64,000 nt of DNA from the NCBI RefSeq assembly GCF_900105905.1, contig NZ_FNSV01000005.1, positions 186,001-250,000 on the forward strand, given 5' to 3'. Shown here piece by piece: positions 33,680 through 42,263 of this stretch; within the stretch, counting starts at the first letter, position 1; each line of letters opens with the position of its first letter. Origin of the DNA: Rhodococcus koreensis. Its GTDB lineage: Bacteria > Actinomycetota > Actinomycetes > Mycobacteriales > Mycobacteriaceae. The position numbers and the translations under genes were made by a program. The notes beneath the pieces were generated by a model. That model saw only the letters and a program-made list of their open reading frames with translations, was not told the DNA's origin and searched no databases.

Positions 33680-35302
33680 GTGAGAAGCACGATGGGTATC
33701 GGATCGCTGACCATCGGCCAGATCCTTCGACACGGCGCGACGTGGCACTCGGGGCGCGAAGTCGTCAGCGCGCTGGAAGGCGCGACGCAGCGATCAACCT
33801 TCGCCGATATCGGCGCGGAAGCGTCTCGGCTGGCAAACGGGCTGAGGTCGATCGGCATCGATGGTGATGCCAGGGTCGGGACGCTGTTGTGGAACAACCG
33901 AACGCACCTCGTCGCCTACCTCGCGGTACCGGCGATGGGTGCAGTCATCCACAGCGCGAATCTGAGACTGTTTCCCGATCAGCTCGCCTACACGATCAAC
34001 GAGGCGCAGGACGAAGTGATCATCGTCGACCCTGATCTAGTGGATCAACTCGTAGACATACTGCCCCGGCTGACCTCAGTTCGAACCGTCGTGGTGAACG
34101 GCCCGTCCGTCCCGGAAAGCCTGTCCGGAGCCGCCGGCATCGCCGTGCTTACGTATGAGGCCCTTACCTCCGCGGAGAACGATGTCTTCGAGTGGCCGGA
34201 AGTGGATGAGAATGCCGCGGCAGCGTTGTGCTTCACCACCGGCACCACGGGCGACCCCAAGGGTGTCGCGTACAGCCACCGGTCGATCGTTCTTCAGTGC
34301 ATGTCGTCAGCGACCACGAATGCCCTGCGGATCGGGGCGGATGATCGCGCGCTGATCGTTGTGCCGATGTTCCACGCCACCGCCTGGGGATACCCGTACG
34401 CGGCTTACTGGTTCGGCGCAGACCTGGTGCTCCCCTCGCGGCACCTGGACGCCTCATCTCTGCTGAGGTTGATACAGGACGAGAGAGTCAACTTTGCGAA
34501 CGGGGTACCAACGATCTGGAACAGTGTTCTCCAGGAATTGGAATCCAATCCCTCGTGGGACATCTCTTCTCTCGAACGTGTCATCGTCGGCGGCGCCGCC
34601 CTTCCTGCCACACTTTTCGACTCGTTCGACAAACTCGGTATCTCCTTCATCCAGGGTTGGGGCATGACTGAGACTTCTCCTCTGGTGTCGGTCGCACGAC
34701 CGCTCGCGAACGCGTCACCGGAAGACCAGCGATCGCAGAGTCTCAGCCAAGGCCGGGTCGTTGCGGGGGTCGAGCTGAGACTCCGCGATTCAGAATCAGG
34801 CCATCCTGTACCGGCGGACGGCACATCGGTCGGTGAGATCGAACTGCGCGGCCCCTGGGTGACCAGCTCGTATCTCGGTGGGCACGGGGAAGACAAGTTC
34901 CATGATGGGTGGTTGCGCACTGGCGATATCGGGACCGTGGACAGTCACGGGTACGTGCGCCTCACAGACCGGAGCAAGGACATCATAAAGTCGGGCGGGG
35001 AGTGGATCTCCTCGGTCGATCTCGAGAACTGCCTGATCGGGCACCCGAATCTGCTCGACGCAGCGGTAATCGGTGTTCCGGATCCACGATGGGACGAGCG
35101 ACCGTGTGCGGTTATCGTGCCGAAACCCGGTTCGTCCATTGAGATCGAGGAGATCCGATCGTGGCTTGTCGGACGCGTAGCGAAATGGTGGATTCCCGAG
35201 CGATGGTCGGTGGTCGACCTCATTCCGAAAACGAGCGTCGGCAAAATCGACAAGAAGGAACTGCGGCAACGCTATAGCGAAGGCGCACTACCGATCAACT
35301 GA
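33680..35302 (+). CDS. Acyl-CoA synthetase (AMP-binding, FadD-like)
   Basis: This 540-residue ANL-superfamily ligase forms an acyl-AMP and then the CoA thioester. The P-loop-like FTTGTTGDPKGVAYSHR lies near residue 190, with GWGMTETSPL, the hinge DRSKDIIKSGGEWIS and C-terminal catalytic Lys in SVGKIDKKELR. It is full length. The start is GTG at 33680 with GGAGG seven bases upstream. It sits between two GxW paralogs in one operon under AAC-N3-GTT control. It probably activates the carboxylic acid produced by the ALDHs or lactonase for beta-oxidation. Chain specificity cannot be read from sequence. Confidence 0.95.
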   Translation: MRSTMGIGSLTIGQILRHGATWHSGREVVSALEGATQRSTFADIGAEASRLANGLRSIGIDGDARVGTLLWNNRTHLVAYLAVPAMGAVIHSANLRLFPDQLAYTINEAQDEVIIVDPDLVDQLVDILPRLTSVRTVVVNGPSVPESLSGAAGIAVLTYEALTSAENDVFEWPEVDENAAAALCFTTGTTGDPKGVAYSHRSIVLQCMSSATTNALRIGADDRALIVVPMFHATAWGYPYAAYWFGADLVLPSRHLDASSLLRLIQDERVNFANGVPTIWNSVLQELESNPSWDISSLERVIVGGAALPATLFDSFDKLGISFIQGWGMTETSPLVSVARPLANASPEDQRSQSLSQGRVVAGVELRLRDSESGHPVPADGTSVGEIELRGPWVTSSYLGGHGEDKFHDGWLRTGDIGTVDSHGYVRLTDRSKDIIKSGGEWISSVDLENCLIGHPNLLDAAVIGVPDPRWDERPCAVIVPKPGSSIEIEEIRSWLVGRVAKWWIPERWSVVDLIPKTSVGKIDKKELRQRYSEGALPIN

Positions 35303-35380
35303 GTGCCGGCTCTCCACGTGCCGAGAGCAGGCCTCGTCTGCGACAACCAGACCTGACCATCAACTGAGAAGGAGAACCTA

Positions 35381-35914
35381 GTGGAATCCGATTTCGATCC
35401 GAACGGATTCGATGGTGTGTGGCGGATGTACCTGCCCGACTCGAAGATCAAGGATCCGATCACCGGCGAGTGGGTGCCCGAAGTGCTGAAGGGACAGTTG
35501 CTGGAGATCCGCACTGACGGCGACGTGATGGACTACCGAATTCGAATCGACATCACCGACGACCTCACAACGTACATGAAATACACATGCCGATTCGGCG
35601 ACGAGGAGTGGGCACCGTACACCGTCTACCACATCGACGGCGATCCCAACCATGAGATGTTGAAGCCCAGCGACATTCTGAAGGGCGGCACCCGCCTGGG
35701 GGAACCAGTCGCATTCATCAAGCAGGTCTACGTCGACCCGCGCACTCAATACCGGATCACCAAGAACCCCGACGGCTCTGCGCAGTACGTCATGCTGAGG
35801 CGACTGTCGGAGGATCGTCAGAGGAATGTGGGAACAGTGCTCACGGCCGAAGGGGAGGCCGAGATCGCCAAGCATTTCATCCGCGACGCTGGACCGGCGC
35901 CTATTTGGCCTTGA
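35381..35914 (+). CDS. Uncharacterised GxW family protein, paralog 3
   Basis: This 177-residue paralog of the protein at 33027 shares FDGVWRMYLPDSKIKD, EWAPYTVYHIDGDPNHEM, KQVYVDPRTQYRITKNPDG and AQYVMLRRLSED. The start is GTG at 35381 with AAGGAG. The duplicated pair flanks the acyl-CoA synthetase, an arrangement suggesting a two-component or heteromeric function. It could also reflect a simple tandem duplication. No cofactor site or signal peptide is seen. Function is unknown. Confidence 0.82.
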   Translation: MESDFDPNGFDGVWRMYLPDSKIKDPITGEWVPEVLKGQLLEIRTDGDVMDYRIRIDITDDLTTYMKYTCRFGDEEWAPYTVYHIDGDPNHEMLKPSDILKGGTRLGEPVAFIKQVYVDPRTQYRITKNPDGSAQYVMLRRLSEDRQRNVGTVLTAEGEAEIAKHFIRDAGPAPIWP

Positions 35915-36062
35915 ACCGAGTCGCCCTGGTCGCCCTCCGCTTGTCACGGCACGCGGAGGGCGGCCACGCCCCACGCATGATGCCGCGCAAGGACGACCGC
36001 ATTTTCCCTGTCTTGTAGCCCGATTACGTCACAGCAGACGCATCAATCATCAGGAGGTCCAC

Positions 36063-37256
36063 ATGTCGCCGGTATCCGAATGCACTACACCGCAGAAGGT
36101 CGAGCTGACCGACGAGGAGATCTTCGCCGGCCACATCGGGGGAAAGCTCTCGGTTGAGACCACGACCGCCCTCGATACGCAGCGCGCCCTGTCCATCGCC
36201 TACACGCCCGGCGTCGCGCAGGTCTCCCGCGCCATCGCCGCCGACGAAACCCTCGCCGACCGCTACACCTGGACCAGCCGCCTGGTGGTCGTCGTCTCCG
36301 ACGGCTCCGCGGTACTCGGCCTCGGCGACATCGGCCCCCGCGCCTCCCTTCCCGTGATGGAGGGCAAGTCCGCCCTGTTCAAGAACTTCGCGGGCCTGAA
36401 CTCGATCCCGCTGGTCCTCGACACCAAGGACCCCGACGAGATCGTCGAAACCCTGATCCGGCTGCGCCCGAGCTTCGGTGCGGTCAACTTGGAGGACATC
36501 TCCGCGCCGCGCTGCTTCGAGATCGAAAAGCGGGTCATCGAGGCCCTGGACTGCCCGGTCATGCACGACGACCAGCACGGCACCGCCATCGTCGTCCTGG
36601 CCGCCCTCAAGGGTGCGGTCAAGGTCCAGGACCGCGACATCCACCAGCTGCGGGTGGTCATCTCCGGTGCCGGCGCCGCCGGTGTGGCCTGCGCGAACAT
36701 CCTGCTCGCCGCCGGGATCGCCGACGTGACGGTGCTCGACTCGAAGGGCATCGTCTCCAAGGATCGGCAGGACCTGAACGAGGTCAAGGTGGATCTGGCC
36801 GCACGCACCAACCCGGCCGGCCGCCGCGGCGGCATCGTCGAAGCCCTCGACGGGGCGGATGTGTTCCTCGGGGTGTCCGCCGGCACCGTGCCGGAGGAGC
36901 TGATCGCGACGATGGCGGAGGGTTCGATCGTGTTCGCGTTGTCGAACCCGGACCCGGAGATCCACCCGGACGTCGCCCGTAAGCATGCGGCGATCGTGGC
37001 CACCGGGCGCTCAGATTTCCCGAATCAGATCAACAATGTGCTGGCCTTCCCCGGTGTGTTCCGTGGTGCGCTCGATGCCGGTGCCCGCCGGATCACCGAA
37101 GGTATGAAGCTCGCCGCCGCCGAGGCAATCCTCTCGGTCGTCGGTGACGAGCTGGCTGTAGACAAGATCGTTCCCAGCCCGCTCGATCCTCGCGTCGCCC
37201 CCGCTGTCGCGGAGGCAGTCGTCGCCGCTGCTCGCGCAGAAGGCGTCACCGACTAG
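36063..37256 (+). CDS. NAD(P)-dependent malic enzyme
   Basis: This 397-residue bacterial-type malic enzyme performs oxidative decarboxylation of malate to pyruvate. It shows IAYTPGVAQVSRAI (catalytic Tyr), GLGDIGPRASLPVMEGK (catalytic Lys), the metal-binding NLEDI and HDDQHGTA, and the nucleotide fold SGAGAAGVACANILLAAG. The ATG at 36063 follows AGGAGG. Codon use is strikingly richer in G/C at third positions than the upstream catabolic genes, suggesting a core-genome gene next to acquired ones. It is followed by a strong two-tier terminator. It may replenish pyruvate and reducing power for P450 and BVMO chemistry. Confidence 0.96.
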   Translation: MSPVSECTTPQKVELTDEEIFAGHIGGKLSVETTTALDTQRALSIAYTPGVAQVSRAIAADETLADRYTWTSRLVVVVSDGSAVLGLGDIGPRASLPVMEGKSALFKNFAGLNSIPLVLDTKDPDEIVETLIRLRPSFGAVNLEDISAPRCFEIEKRVIEALDCPVMHDDQHGTAIVVLAALKGAVKVQDRDIHQLRVVISGAGAAGVACANILLAAGIADVTVLDSKGIVSKDRQDLNEVKVDLAARTNPAGRRGGIVEALDGADVFLGVSAGTVPEELIATMAEGSIVFALSNPDPEIHPDVARKHAAIVATGRSDFPNQINNVLAFPGVFRGALDAGARRITEGMKLAAAEAILSVVGDELAVDKIVPSPLDPRVAPAVAEAVVAAARAEGVTD

Positions 37257-37312
37257 GGTCGGCGGCGCGCGAGAATGCCTCACCCGGCAGCCGGGACGGA
37301 CTCCGCGGCGAC

Positions 37313-37368
37313 AAGCGTGCACCCCGTCCGAGGCCCCGGTTCAGGGGCCACGAACGGGGTGCACGCTT
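37313..37368. terminator. Two-tier bidirectional terminator
   Basis: Perfect 15-base outer arms begin AAGCGTGCACCCCGT (37313-37327) and end at 37354-37368. They enclose a second stem, GGCCCC/GGGGCC. It lies between the convergent malic enzyme and SDR genes, immediately after the latter's stop. Confidence 0.85.
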
Positions 37369-37370
37369 CG

Positions 37371-38186
37371 TCAGAATTCGGTGATGCCTGCGTCGGGAGC
37401 GATCTCGTGCGCAGTGATGAACTTCGACTCGTCCGAGGCCAGAAAGAGGACGGTGTCGGCAATGTCCTCGGGCTCCGTCACATCCACCGGAAGCATATTC
37501 GTGAACATCGCGCCGAGTCGCTCATAACCGGCGATCGCCTTCTGAATCTCCGCCTGCATCCCGCCGGTGCCCATCGGCGTATTCACGCCGCTCGGGTGCA
37601 CGCTGTTGACTCGAATGTTGTGCTGACTCAGTTCTGCCGCGAATGCCTTCGCCATGCCACGCACGGCGAACTTACTCGTGGTGTACGGAACCATGAATGG
37701 CTGCACCTTGAGACCTGCCGCGGAGCTGATCAGAATGATCGAACCCCCTCCCGCACGGACCAGATGAGGTGCACCGACCATAACGGTATTCCAGACACCG
37801 GCGACGTTGGTGCTGATGACGTCCTCGAAGATCTGCGGGGTCACCTGATCCCACGGCTTCGGCACACAGATACCGGCGTTTGCCACAACGATATCCAGGC
37901 CGCCGAGTTGCTCGACCCCCGAGTCCACGGCCGAGCGGAGCTCGTCGAGATTCCGGACGTCAACGATGCTCGACACCACCTCGCGCCCCGTCTTCGTTAC
38001 CAGCCGCACTGTCTCTTCCAGGTCTGCTGGAGTCGGGGATTCGTAGGGCACGCTCGGCAGCCGATCACAGATATCCACGACGATCACGTCGGCGCCTTCT
38101 TCGGCCAGCCTCACCGCATCGGCACGGCCCTGCCCCCGCGCGGCACCGGTGACCAACGCCACCTTGCCGAATACTCGACCACCCAT
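37371..38186 (-). CDS. Mycofactocin-type SDR (carveol dehydrogenase-like)
   Basis: This 271-residue SDR begins with FGKVALVTGAARGQGRADAV. The TGAARGQGR form of the nucleotide motif, a TM-position insertion (about 45-60) and YTTSK active site mark the mycofactocin-associated subfamily that includes rhodococcal carveol dehydrogenase. Such enzymes bind NAD non-exchangeably and pass electrons to mycofactocin. It oxidises a secondary, often terpenoid, alcohol. The start is near 38186 without a strong ribosome-binding site. It is last in the minus-strand operon of reductase, F420-type oxidoreductase and hydratase. The mycofactocin maturation genes are not in this window. Confidence 0.92.
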   Translation of the reverse strand: MGGRVFGKVALVTGAARGQGRADAVRLAEEGADVIVVDICDRLPSVPYESPTPADLEETVRLVTKTGREVVSSIVDVRNLDELRSAVDSGVEQLGGLDIVVANAGICVPKPWDQVTPQIFEDVISTNVAGVWNTVMVGAPHLVRAGGGSIILISSAAGLKVQPFMVPYTTSKFAVRGMAKAFAAELSQHNIRVNSVHPSGVNTPMGTGGMQAEIQKAIAGYERLGAMFTNMLPVDVTEPEDIADTVLFLASDESKFITAHEIAPDAGITEF

Positions 38187-38318
38187 TTACATTCCACCGC
38201 TTTCTGGTTGTGGCGAGACCTGCACCGTGGCACGGAGATCCGACGGACGCCACTTCGCGCCTCCGGCCGTGACAGACTCGACCCCGCCTATATGTCGCTC
38301 ATCATTCTTCGATCGTTC

Positions 38319-39149
38319 TCACGAACAAATACCTGGAGGGTGTTCGCCGGACTTCGAGGAACTCCACACAGGTGCGCGCTTTTCCAAGAAGGCCTGCACC
38401 CCCTCGACTGCGTCCGGCTGTTGTGTCATCCACATGAACATTTTCAGTTCACGCTCGTACGCGACGTCTCGATCAGGCTCTGTGAGGAACTGGTAGACGG
38501 CCCGTTTGGTCACTCCGACCGAGATGGGCGAGGTTGTAACGGCGATTTCACGCGCCAGGCTCTGAGCCGCTGGTAAGACGTCCTCCGCAGCTAGAGATTC
38601 GGTCACCAGTCCACGCGCCAACGCCTGTTGCCCATCGAACAGTCGTCCGCTGAGAATCAGGTCGAAACACCCCGCGAGTCCGACTAAACGCGGAACCAGC
38701 CACAGTGAACCCCACTCGGGAATGACTCCGCGGCGGTTGAACACGAATCCGCATCTGGCGTCTATAGCCGCAATTCGTATGTCCCAGGTCATCGGCAGGG
38801 TCAATCCCACTCCGACTGCCGACCCGTTGATTGCCGCGATGATCGGAGTCCTCATGTCCCACGGTTTGATCCACGGCTCGAGCGCTTCGTCGGAGTGCTT
38901 GTCGGTGCGATTGCTCGTCTTCGACAGAGTCTGTTTCCCACCACCGAGATCGGATCCAACCGAGAAGAATCCACCCGCGCCTGTCACTACGATGGCGCGC
39001 ACGTTGTCGTCAGCTTCGAAGACGGCGAACGCCCGATGCAGCTCCTCCAGCATCACCAGATTGAAGGCATTGCGCTGTTCGGGGCGGTTGAGCCAGATGG
39101 TGGCCACCCCATCCGCGACTTCCGTCAAAAGCGTTTCATATGCAGTCAT
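38319..39149 (-). CDS. Enoyl-CoA hydratase/isomerase family protein (copy 2)
   Basis: This 276-residue crotonase-fold protein is related to copy 1 at 17105. It has TGAGGFFSVGSDLGG (first oxyanion-hole segment), AAINGSAVGVGLTLPMTWDI (second) and NRRGVIPEWGSLWLVPRLVG with the likely catalytic Glu. The start ATG at 39149 overlaps the stop of the upstream oxidoreductase as ATGA, indicating translational coupling. Reaction on the pathway acyl-CoA could be hydration or C-C bond cleavage. Confidence 0.92.
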   Translation of the reverse strand: MTAYETLLTEVADGVATIWLNRPEQRNAFNLVMLEELHRAFAVFEADDNVRAIVVTGAGGFFSVGSDLGGGKQTLSKTSNRTDKHSDEALEPWIKPWDMRTPIIAAINGSAVGVGLTLPMTWDIRIAAIDARCGFVFNRRGVIPEWGSLWLVPRLVGLAGCFDLILSGRLFDGQQALARGLVTESLAAEDVLPAAQSLAREIAVTTSPISVGVTKRAVYQFLTEPDRDVAYERELKMFMWMTQQPDAVEGVQAFLEKRAPVWSSSKSGEHPPGICS

Positions 39150-40213
39150 GAGGTGAACGCACCGTCCGCACGTTGGACCGACTCCACGCAGGTGTTGGTT
39201 TCGAGAATCTCTCGAGCCGTCCACATTTCCGCTGCCGTGACGTCGGAGGGCGGATTGAACTGAACCGCGTCGATCTCGGAACCAAAACGCTCGACCAACT
39301 GGGTGCACACCTCGGGCAGAGAGCCGATGACACCGAACGCTGCAAGTACTTCGTCATCGATTAGGTCAGCCATCCGTTTCCACCGGTCAGTGTCTGACGT
39401 GCGGGACAATTGATGCAGTTGTTCGTGAAGTGCGGCCCATCCGTGGAAACGCAATACATCCCCGTAGGCAGGTGTCGACCCGTAGAAGGCCACCTGCTGG
39501 CGTACCGCGCGAAGATCCTTCTGTGTCGGGCCGTCGGCTCCCGTCACGACAACGAAACCTGGACAGTGGACCGAAATTGACGTGCGGTCACGACTACCTC
39601 GGTCCAGTCCATCGCGAAGCGCCGGCATCGTCACTTCGTGAAACCACGCAGGCGTGCTGAAGCTGTGCGGAATAAGACCATCGCAGATCTCACCTGCCAA
39701 GCGTGTCATCGCTGGTCCGACTGCAGCGAGGTGCACAGCCGGGGCGGGTAGATTGCTGGGACCAGGGCGGAAGGTGTCCGTCATGAGCGAGAAACGGTAG
39801 TGGTCGCTGTCGTAGGCCAGGGTACCTCCACCCTCCCAATCCGCCCAGATCGCGCGCATCGCCGAGATGTAGTCGCGCATTTGTGTGGCGGGACGTCCAC
39901 TCCACGACATGTCGAACCGCCGGGTGATGTGTGCCTTCGTCTGGGTTCCCAATCCGAGAACGAAGCGTCCGCCGCACAAGACGTTGAGATCGCGTGCAAG
40001 GCCGGCCAAGATCATCGGACTCCGCGCGAATGCGACTGCGATTCGGGTCTGCAGCGTCATTCCTTCCGCAGATGGTGCGGCCGCGACCAGAGGAAGAAAC
40101 GGGTCGTGGGCGACCTCAGCGGTTGCGAGAGTGTCGAAACCGAGGCTGTGTGCTCGGGCCGCTTCTACGCCGACGTTGAGCAGACCTGAGTGCAATCCGT
40201 ACGCGATGCGCAT
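39146..40213 (-). CDS. Luciferase-like (LLM) F420-dependent oxidoreductase
   Basis: This 355-residue TIM-barrel oxidoreductase of the bacterial luciferase/F420 superfamily has GFDTLATAEVAHDPFLPL, FVLGLGTQTKAHITRRF and PAVHLAAVGPAMTRLAGE, the expected strand-loop signatures. Most actinobacterial members use coenzyme F420, some FMN. It could reduce an enone/ketone or oxidise an alcohol. The ATG at 40213 follows AAAGGAAT; an upstream extension of 19 residues lacks a start signal. It is mid-operon between the ferredoxin reductase and the hydratase, under the promoter at 41847-41894. Confidence 0.9.
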   Translation of the reverse strand: MRIAYGLHSGLLNVGVEAARAHSLGFDTLATAEVAHDPFLPLVAAAPSAEGMTLQTRIAVAFARSPMILAGLARDLNVLCGGRFVLGLGTQTKAHITRRFDMSWSGRPATQMRDYISAMRAIWADWEGGGTLAYDSDHYRFSLMTDTFRPGPSNLPAPAVHLAAVGPAMTRLAGEICDGLIPHSFSTPAWFHEVTMPALRDGLDRGSRDRTSISVHCPGFVVVTGADGPTQKDLRAVRQQVAFYGSTPAYGDVLRFHGWAALHEQLHQLSRTSDTDRWKRMADLIDDEVLAAFGVIGSLPEVCTQLVERFGSEIDAVQFNPPSDVTAAEMWTAREILETNTCVESVQRADGAFTS

Positions 40214-40354
40214 CTGTATTCCTTTCATGCCCGGATCCGACACCTCTATCGGGATGCGAATCTCGCGCACGTTGATCCGCGGATACGCGGGGCTGTTGGG
40301 CCGCGGTCTCCACGAGACCGCTCGACCCCGTAGGTGTATCTGCGAGGTACATGG

Positions 40355-41593
40355 TTATCGGACAAGCGCCTCGGTGGCTGCTACCAAATCGACTGCCGAC
40401 TCCCACGACGCCTGAGCTTCTATCTGAGCTCGCAGCTTCATGATGTGGCGAGGTTGACTGATCGTCAGTGCCCCGATAACTCGATTCTTCGATCGGTACA
40501 AGGCAACTAGACGGCCTTCTTCGACACTGCCGGAACAGATTCGGACTTCTTCTGCGTCCGGCAGGCCGACGAACTGAATTCTCTTGCCGTACCAGTCACT
40601 CCAGTAGTAGGGCACTGTTCCGTAGGAAGCCGGATCGGATCGAAGTGCGTTGCGGGCGGCGTGCCCGCCTTGCTGGGCGGCACTCGTCCAATTCTCCAAC
40701 CGCATTCTTCGACCGAAGGTTGTATTGTCCCAGTAGGCCACGTCTCCAGCCGCATAGACTCCGTCAGAGTTCGTTGCCAGGTTTTCGTCACACAGCACTC
40801 CCCTGTCGATGGGGTGGAGGGCGAGCCCGGAGTGCTCGAGCCACGACGTGGCCGGCGACGAGCCGATGCCGACGATGAGCAGATCGGCCTCGAGAATCGA
40901 GCCGTCCGACAGCCGGACGGCGGTGATGCGGTTTTCGCCGAGGAGTTCGTCCACGGCAAGTCCGGTCCGTACCTCCACACCGTTCATCCCGTGCAGGGTG
41001 GTCAGCGCCGCACCCAGGGATCCCACCGCACGAGTCAGCGGCACCGGTGCGGCCTCGACGATGGTGGCACGGGCACCGAGCTTGAGACAGGAAGACGCCA
41101 CCTCTGAACCGATGAAACCCCCACCGACGACGATGACACGGGCACCCGGGGTGACCGCTTCCCGGATCGCGACCGCGTCATCCTTGGTCCGGAGAACATG
41201 AACGCCGCGAAGTGCTGACCCGCCATCAATCGTTCGGGCAGTGGAACCGGTCGCGATTATCAGGCGGTCGTACTCGATCTCCGATCCGCCGGCGATGACC
41301 TTTCGGTGCTCGAGGTCGAGACCCGTTGCCGGGGAACCGAGGTGTAGCTGCACACCTAGTTCGTCGGTGAGCGTGGCGACGTCACGGAAGGTTGTGTCCT
41401 GGGTTCGACCTTCCAGGAAGGCCTTCGACAGCGGTGGCCGGTCGTACGGCAAATGCTGCTCGTCACCGATGAGCGCGATCTCACCCGTAAACCCTTCGGT
41501 CCGCGCTGCCTCGACGGCACGGAGTCCAGCGAGCGAGGCTCCGACAATGACCAACTTTCGACAATCTTGCGCGATTGTGGGTACTGAATTCAC
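40355..41593 (-). CDS. FAD-dependent ferredoxin reductase
   Basis: This 412-residue NAD(P)H:ferredoxin reductase belongs to the class that feeds P450s and Rieske oxygenases. It shows KLVIVGASLAGLRAVEAAR (FAD), RVIVVGGGFIGSEVA (NAD), GVYAAGDVAYW and a C-terminal oxygenase-reductase-like domain. The start is taken as GTG at 41593 because it overlaps the stop of the preceding small ORF as GTGA; an upstream ATG-frame extension is less likely. It is the only ferredoxin reductase in the window and shares operator control with the ferredoxin (5339) and P450 copy 2, so these three are the likely electron chain. Confidence 0.93.
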   Translation of the reverse strand: MNSVPTIAQDCRKLVIVGASLAGLRAVEAARTEGFTGEIALIGDEQHLPYDRPPLSKAFLEGRTQDTTFRDVATLTDELGVQLHLGSPATGLDLEHRKVIAGGSEIEYDRLIIATGSTARTIDGGSALRGVHVLRTKDDAVAIREAVTPGARVIVVGGGFIGSEVASSCLKLGARATIVEAAPVPLTRAVGSLGAALTTLHGMNGVEVRTGLAVDELLGENRITAVRLSDGSILEADLLIVGIGSSPATSWLEHSGLALHPIDRGVLCDENLATNSDGVYAAGDVAYWDNTTFGRRMRLENWTSAAQQGGHAARNALRSDPASYGTVPYYWSDWYGKRIQFVGLPDAEEVRICSGSVEEGRLVALYRSKNRVIGALTISQPRHIMKLRAQIEAQASWESAVDLVAATEALVR

Positions 41594-41718
41594 TTTGACA
41601 CCAACCTGGAATTCTTGGTGGGGCACGACTTGATTTCGCTAAGCGCTTCCGTGAGCAGCTCGCCGCGCCGGGTTGCGTTCACCTCGACACGGTGGCGAGC
41701 GGGTTCTCTCTCAGCCAT
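41590..41718 (-). CDS. Small 42-residue ORF coupled to ferredoxin reductase
   Basis: The frame starts MAEREPARHRVEVNATRRGE after an excellent TAGGAG leader and ends in a TGA overlapping the reductase GTG. The RVEVNATR start resembles the N-terminus of small P450 ferredoxins, but no cysteine cluster follows (only one Cys, in SCPTKN). It could be the relic of a ferredoxin, now a leader that couples translation of the reductase, or a genuine small protein. It is first in the operon behind the AAC-N3-GTT promoter. Confidence 0.55.
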   Translation of the reverse strand: MAEREPARHRVEVNATRRGELLTEALSEIKSCPTKNSRLVSK

Positions 41719-41846
41719 GGATTCTCCTAGTAGGTGCCCCTGTCGCAATTGCGCACAACCGCAGCGAGAGGCCGAGACCTGATGCCGTTCTGGAGGGCCT
41801 CGGGGGCTTGGCGTGACCACCACAAACACTCCGTAACCGCATTTAG

Positions 41847-41894
41847 AACACGGTTTCAGTGATCGAGATTACATATGCTCGTTTTCGTTGTCAA
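41847..41894 (-). promoter_or_regulatory. Promoter with AAC-N3-GTT operator, upstream of reductase operon
   Basis: On the minus strand TTGACA (41889-41894), a 17-base spacer and TAATCT (41866-41871) are followed ten bases later by the operator at 41847-41855. Confidence 0.76.
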
Positions 41895-42054
41895 CGGCAT
41901 CCCGCCGTCTTGCTGTGTTCTCCGTCGGTCACACATCCCGACGAACGAGACGACGGGAGTTCACCGTCGCTGACACTTCCCGATTCGACTGCAGAACCGC
42001 GATGACACGGACATCCCGCGGGGACGACCAGGAGTCCCAGGGTGCAGCAACCCA

Positions 42055-42229
42055 CGGATGGGAACTTCGGTAGCCGACATTTTTCTCCTGCAACAGTTTC
42101 CAAAGCAGTAGACACCACGAAGCGCTTGTTCGCACCGCCGATCAGGTGAACGCCGATGGGCAGCCTCTCGCCCACACTCCCCGAGGTTGCAAGATCGGTC
42201 GACGCCCATCCGAATCGGACCTTGCTCAA
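42055..42229 (-). pseudogene. Possible amidase C-terminal fragment
   Basis: The minus-strand segment GERLPIGVHLIGGANKRF followed by an ALETVAGE-like helix resembles the C-terminal LPxGVQLVG signature of amidases. It has no start and no upstream domain. Weak evidence; it may be chance. Confidence 0.35.
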
Positions 42230-42254
42230 TCATGCGATCTGTGCCACAGTCTAG

Positions 42255-42263
42255 AACTAGGTT
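42255..42263 (+). promoter_or_regulatory. Orphan AAC-N3-GTT operator
   Basis: CTAGAACTAGGTTACA fits the regulon operator. The upstream GATCTGTGCCAC matches the promoter at 32948, but the -35 has decayed. No clear gene follows for 360 bases, so this looks like the relic of a deleted regulon gene. Confidence 0.5.

Noticed and set aside
36024..36986. 320-codon minus-strand open frame over the malic enzyme
   Set aside because: Val/Asp/Gly-rich antisense product of a gene with extreme G/C third positions.
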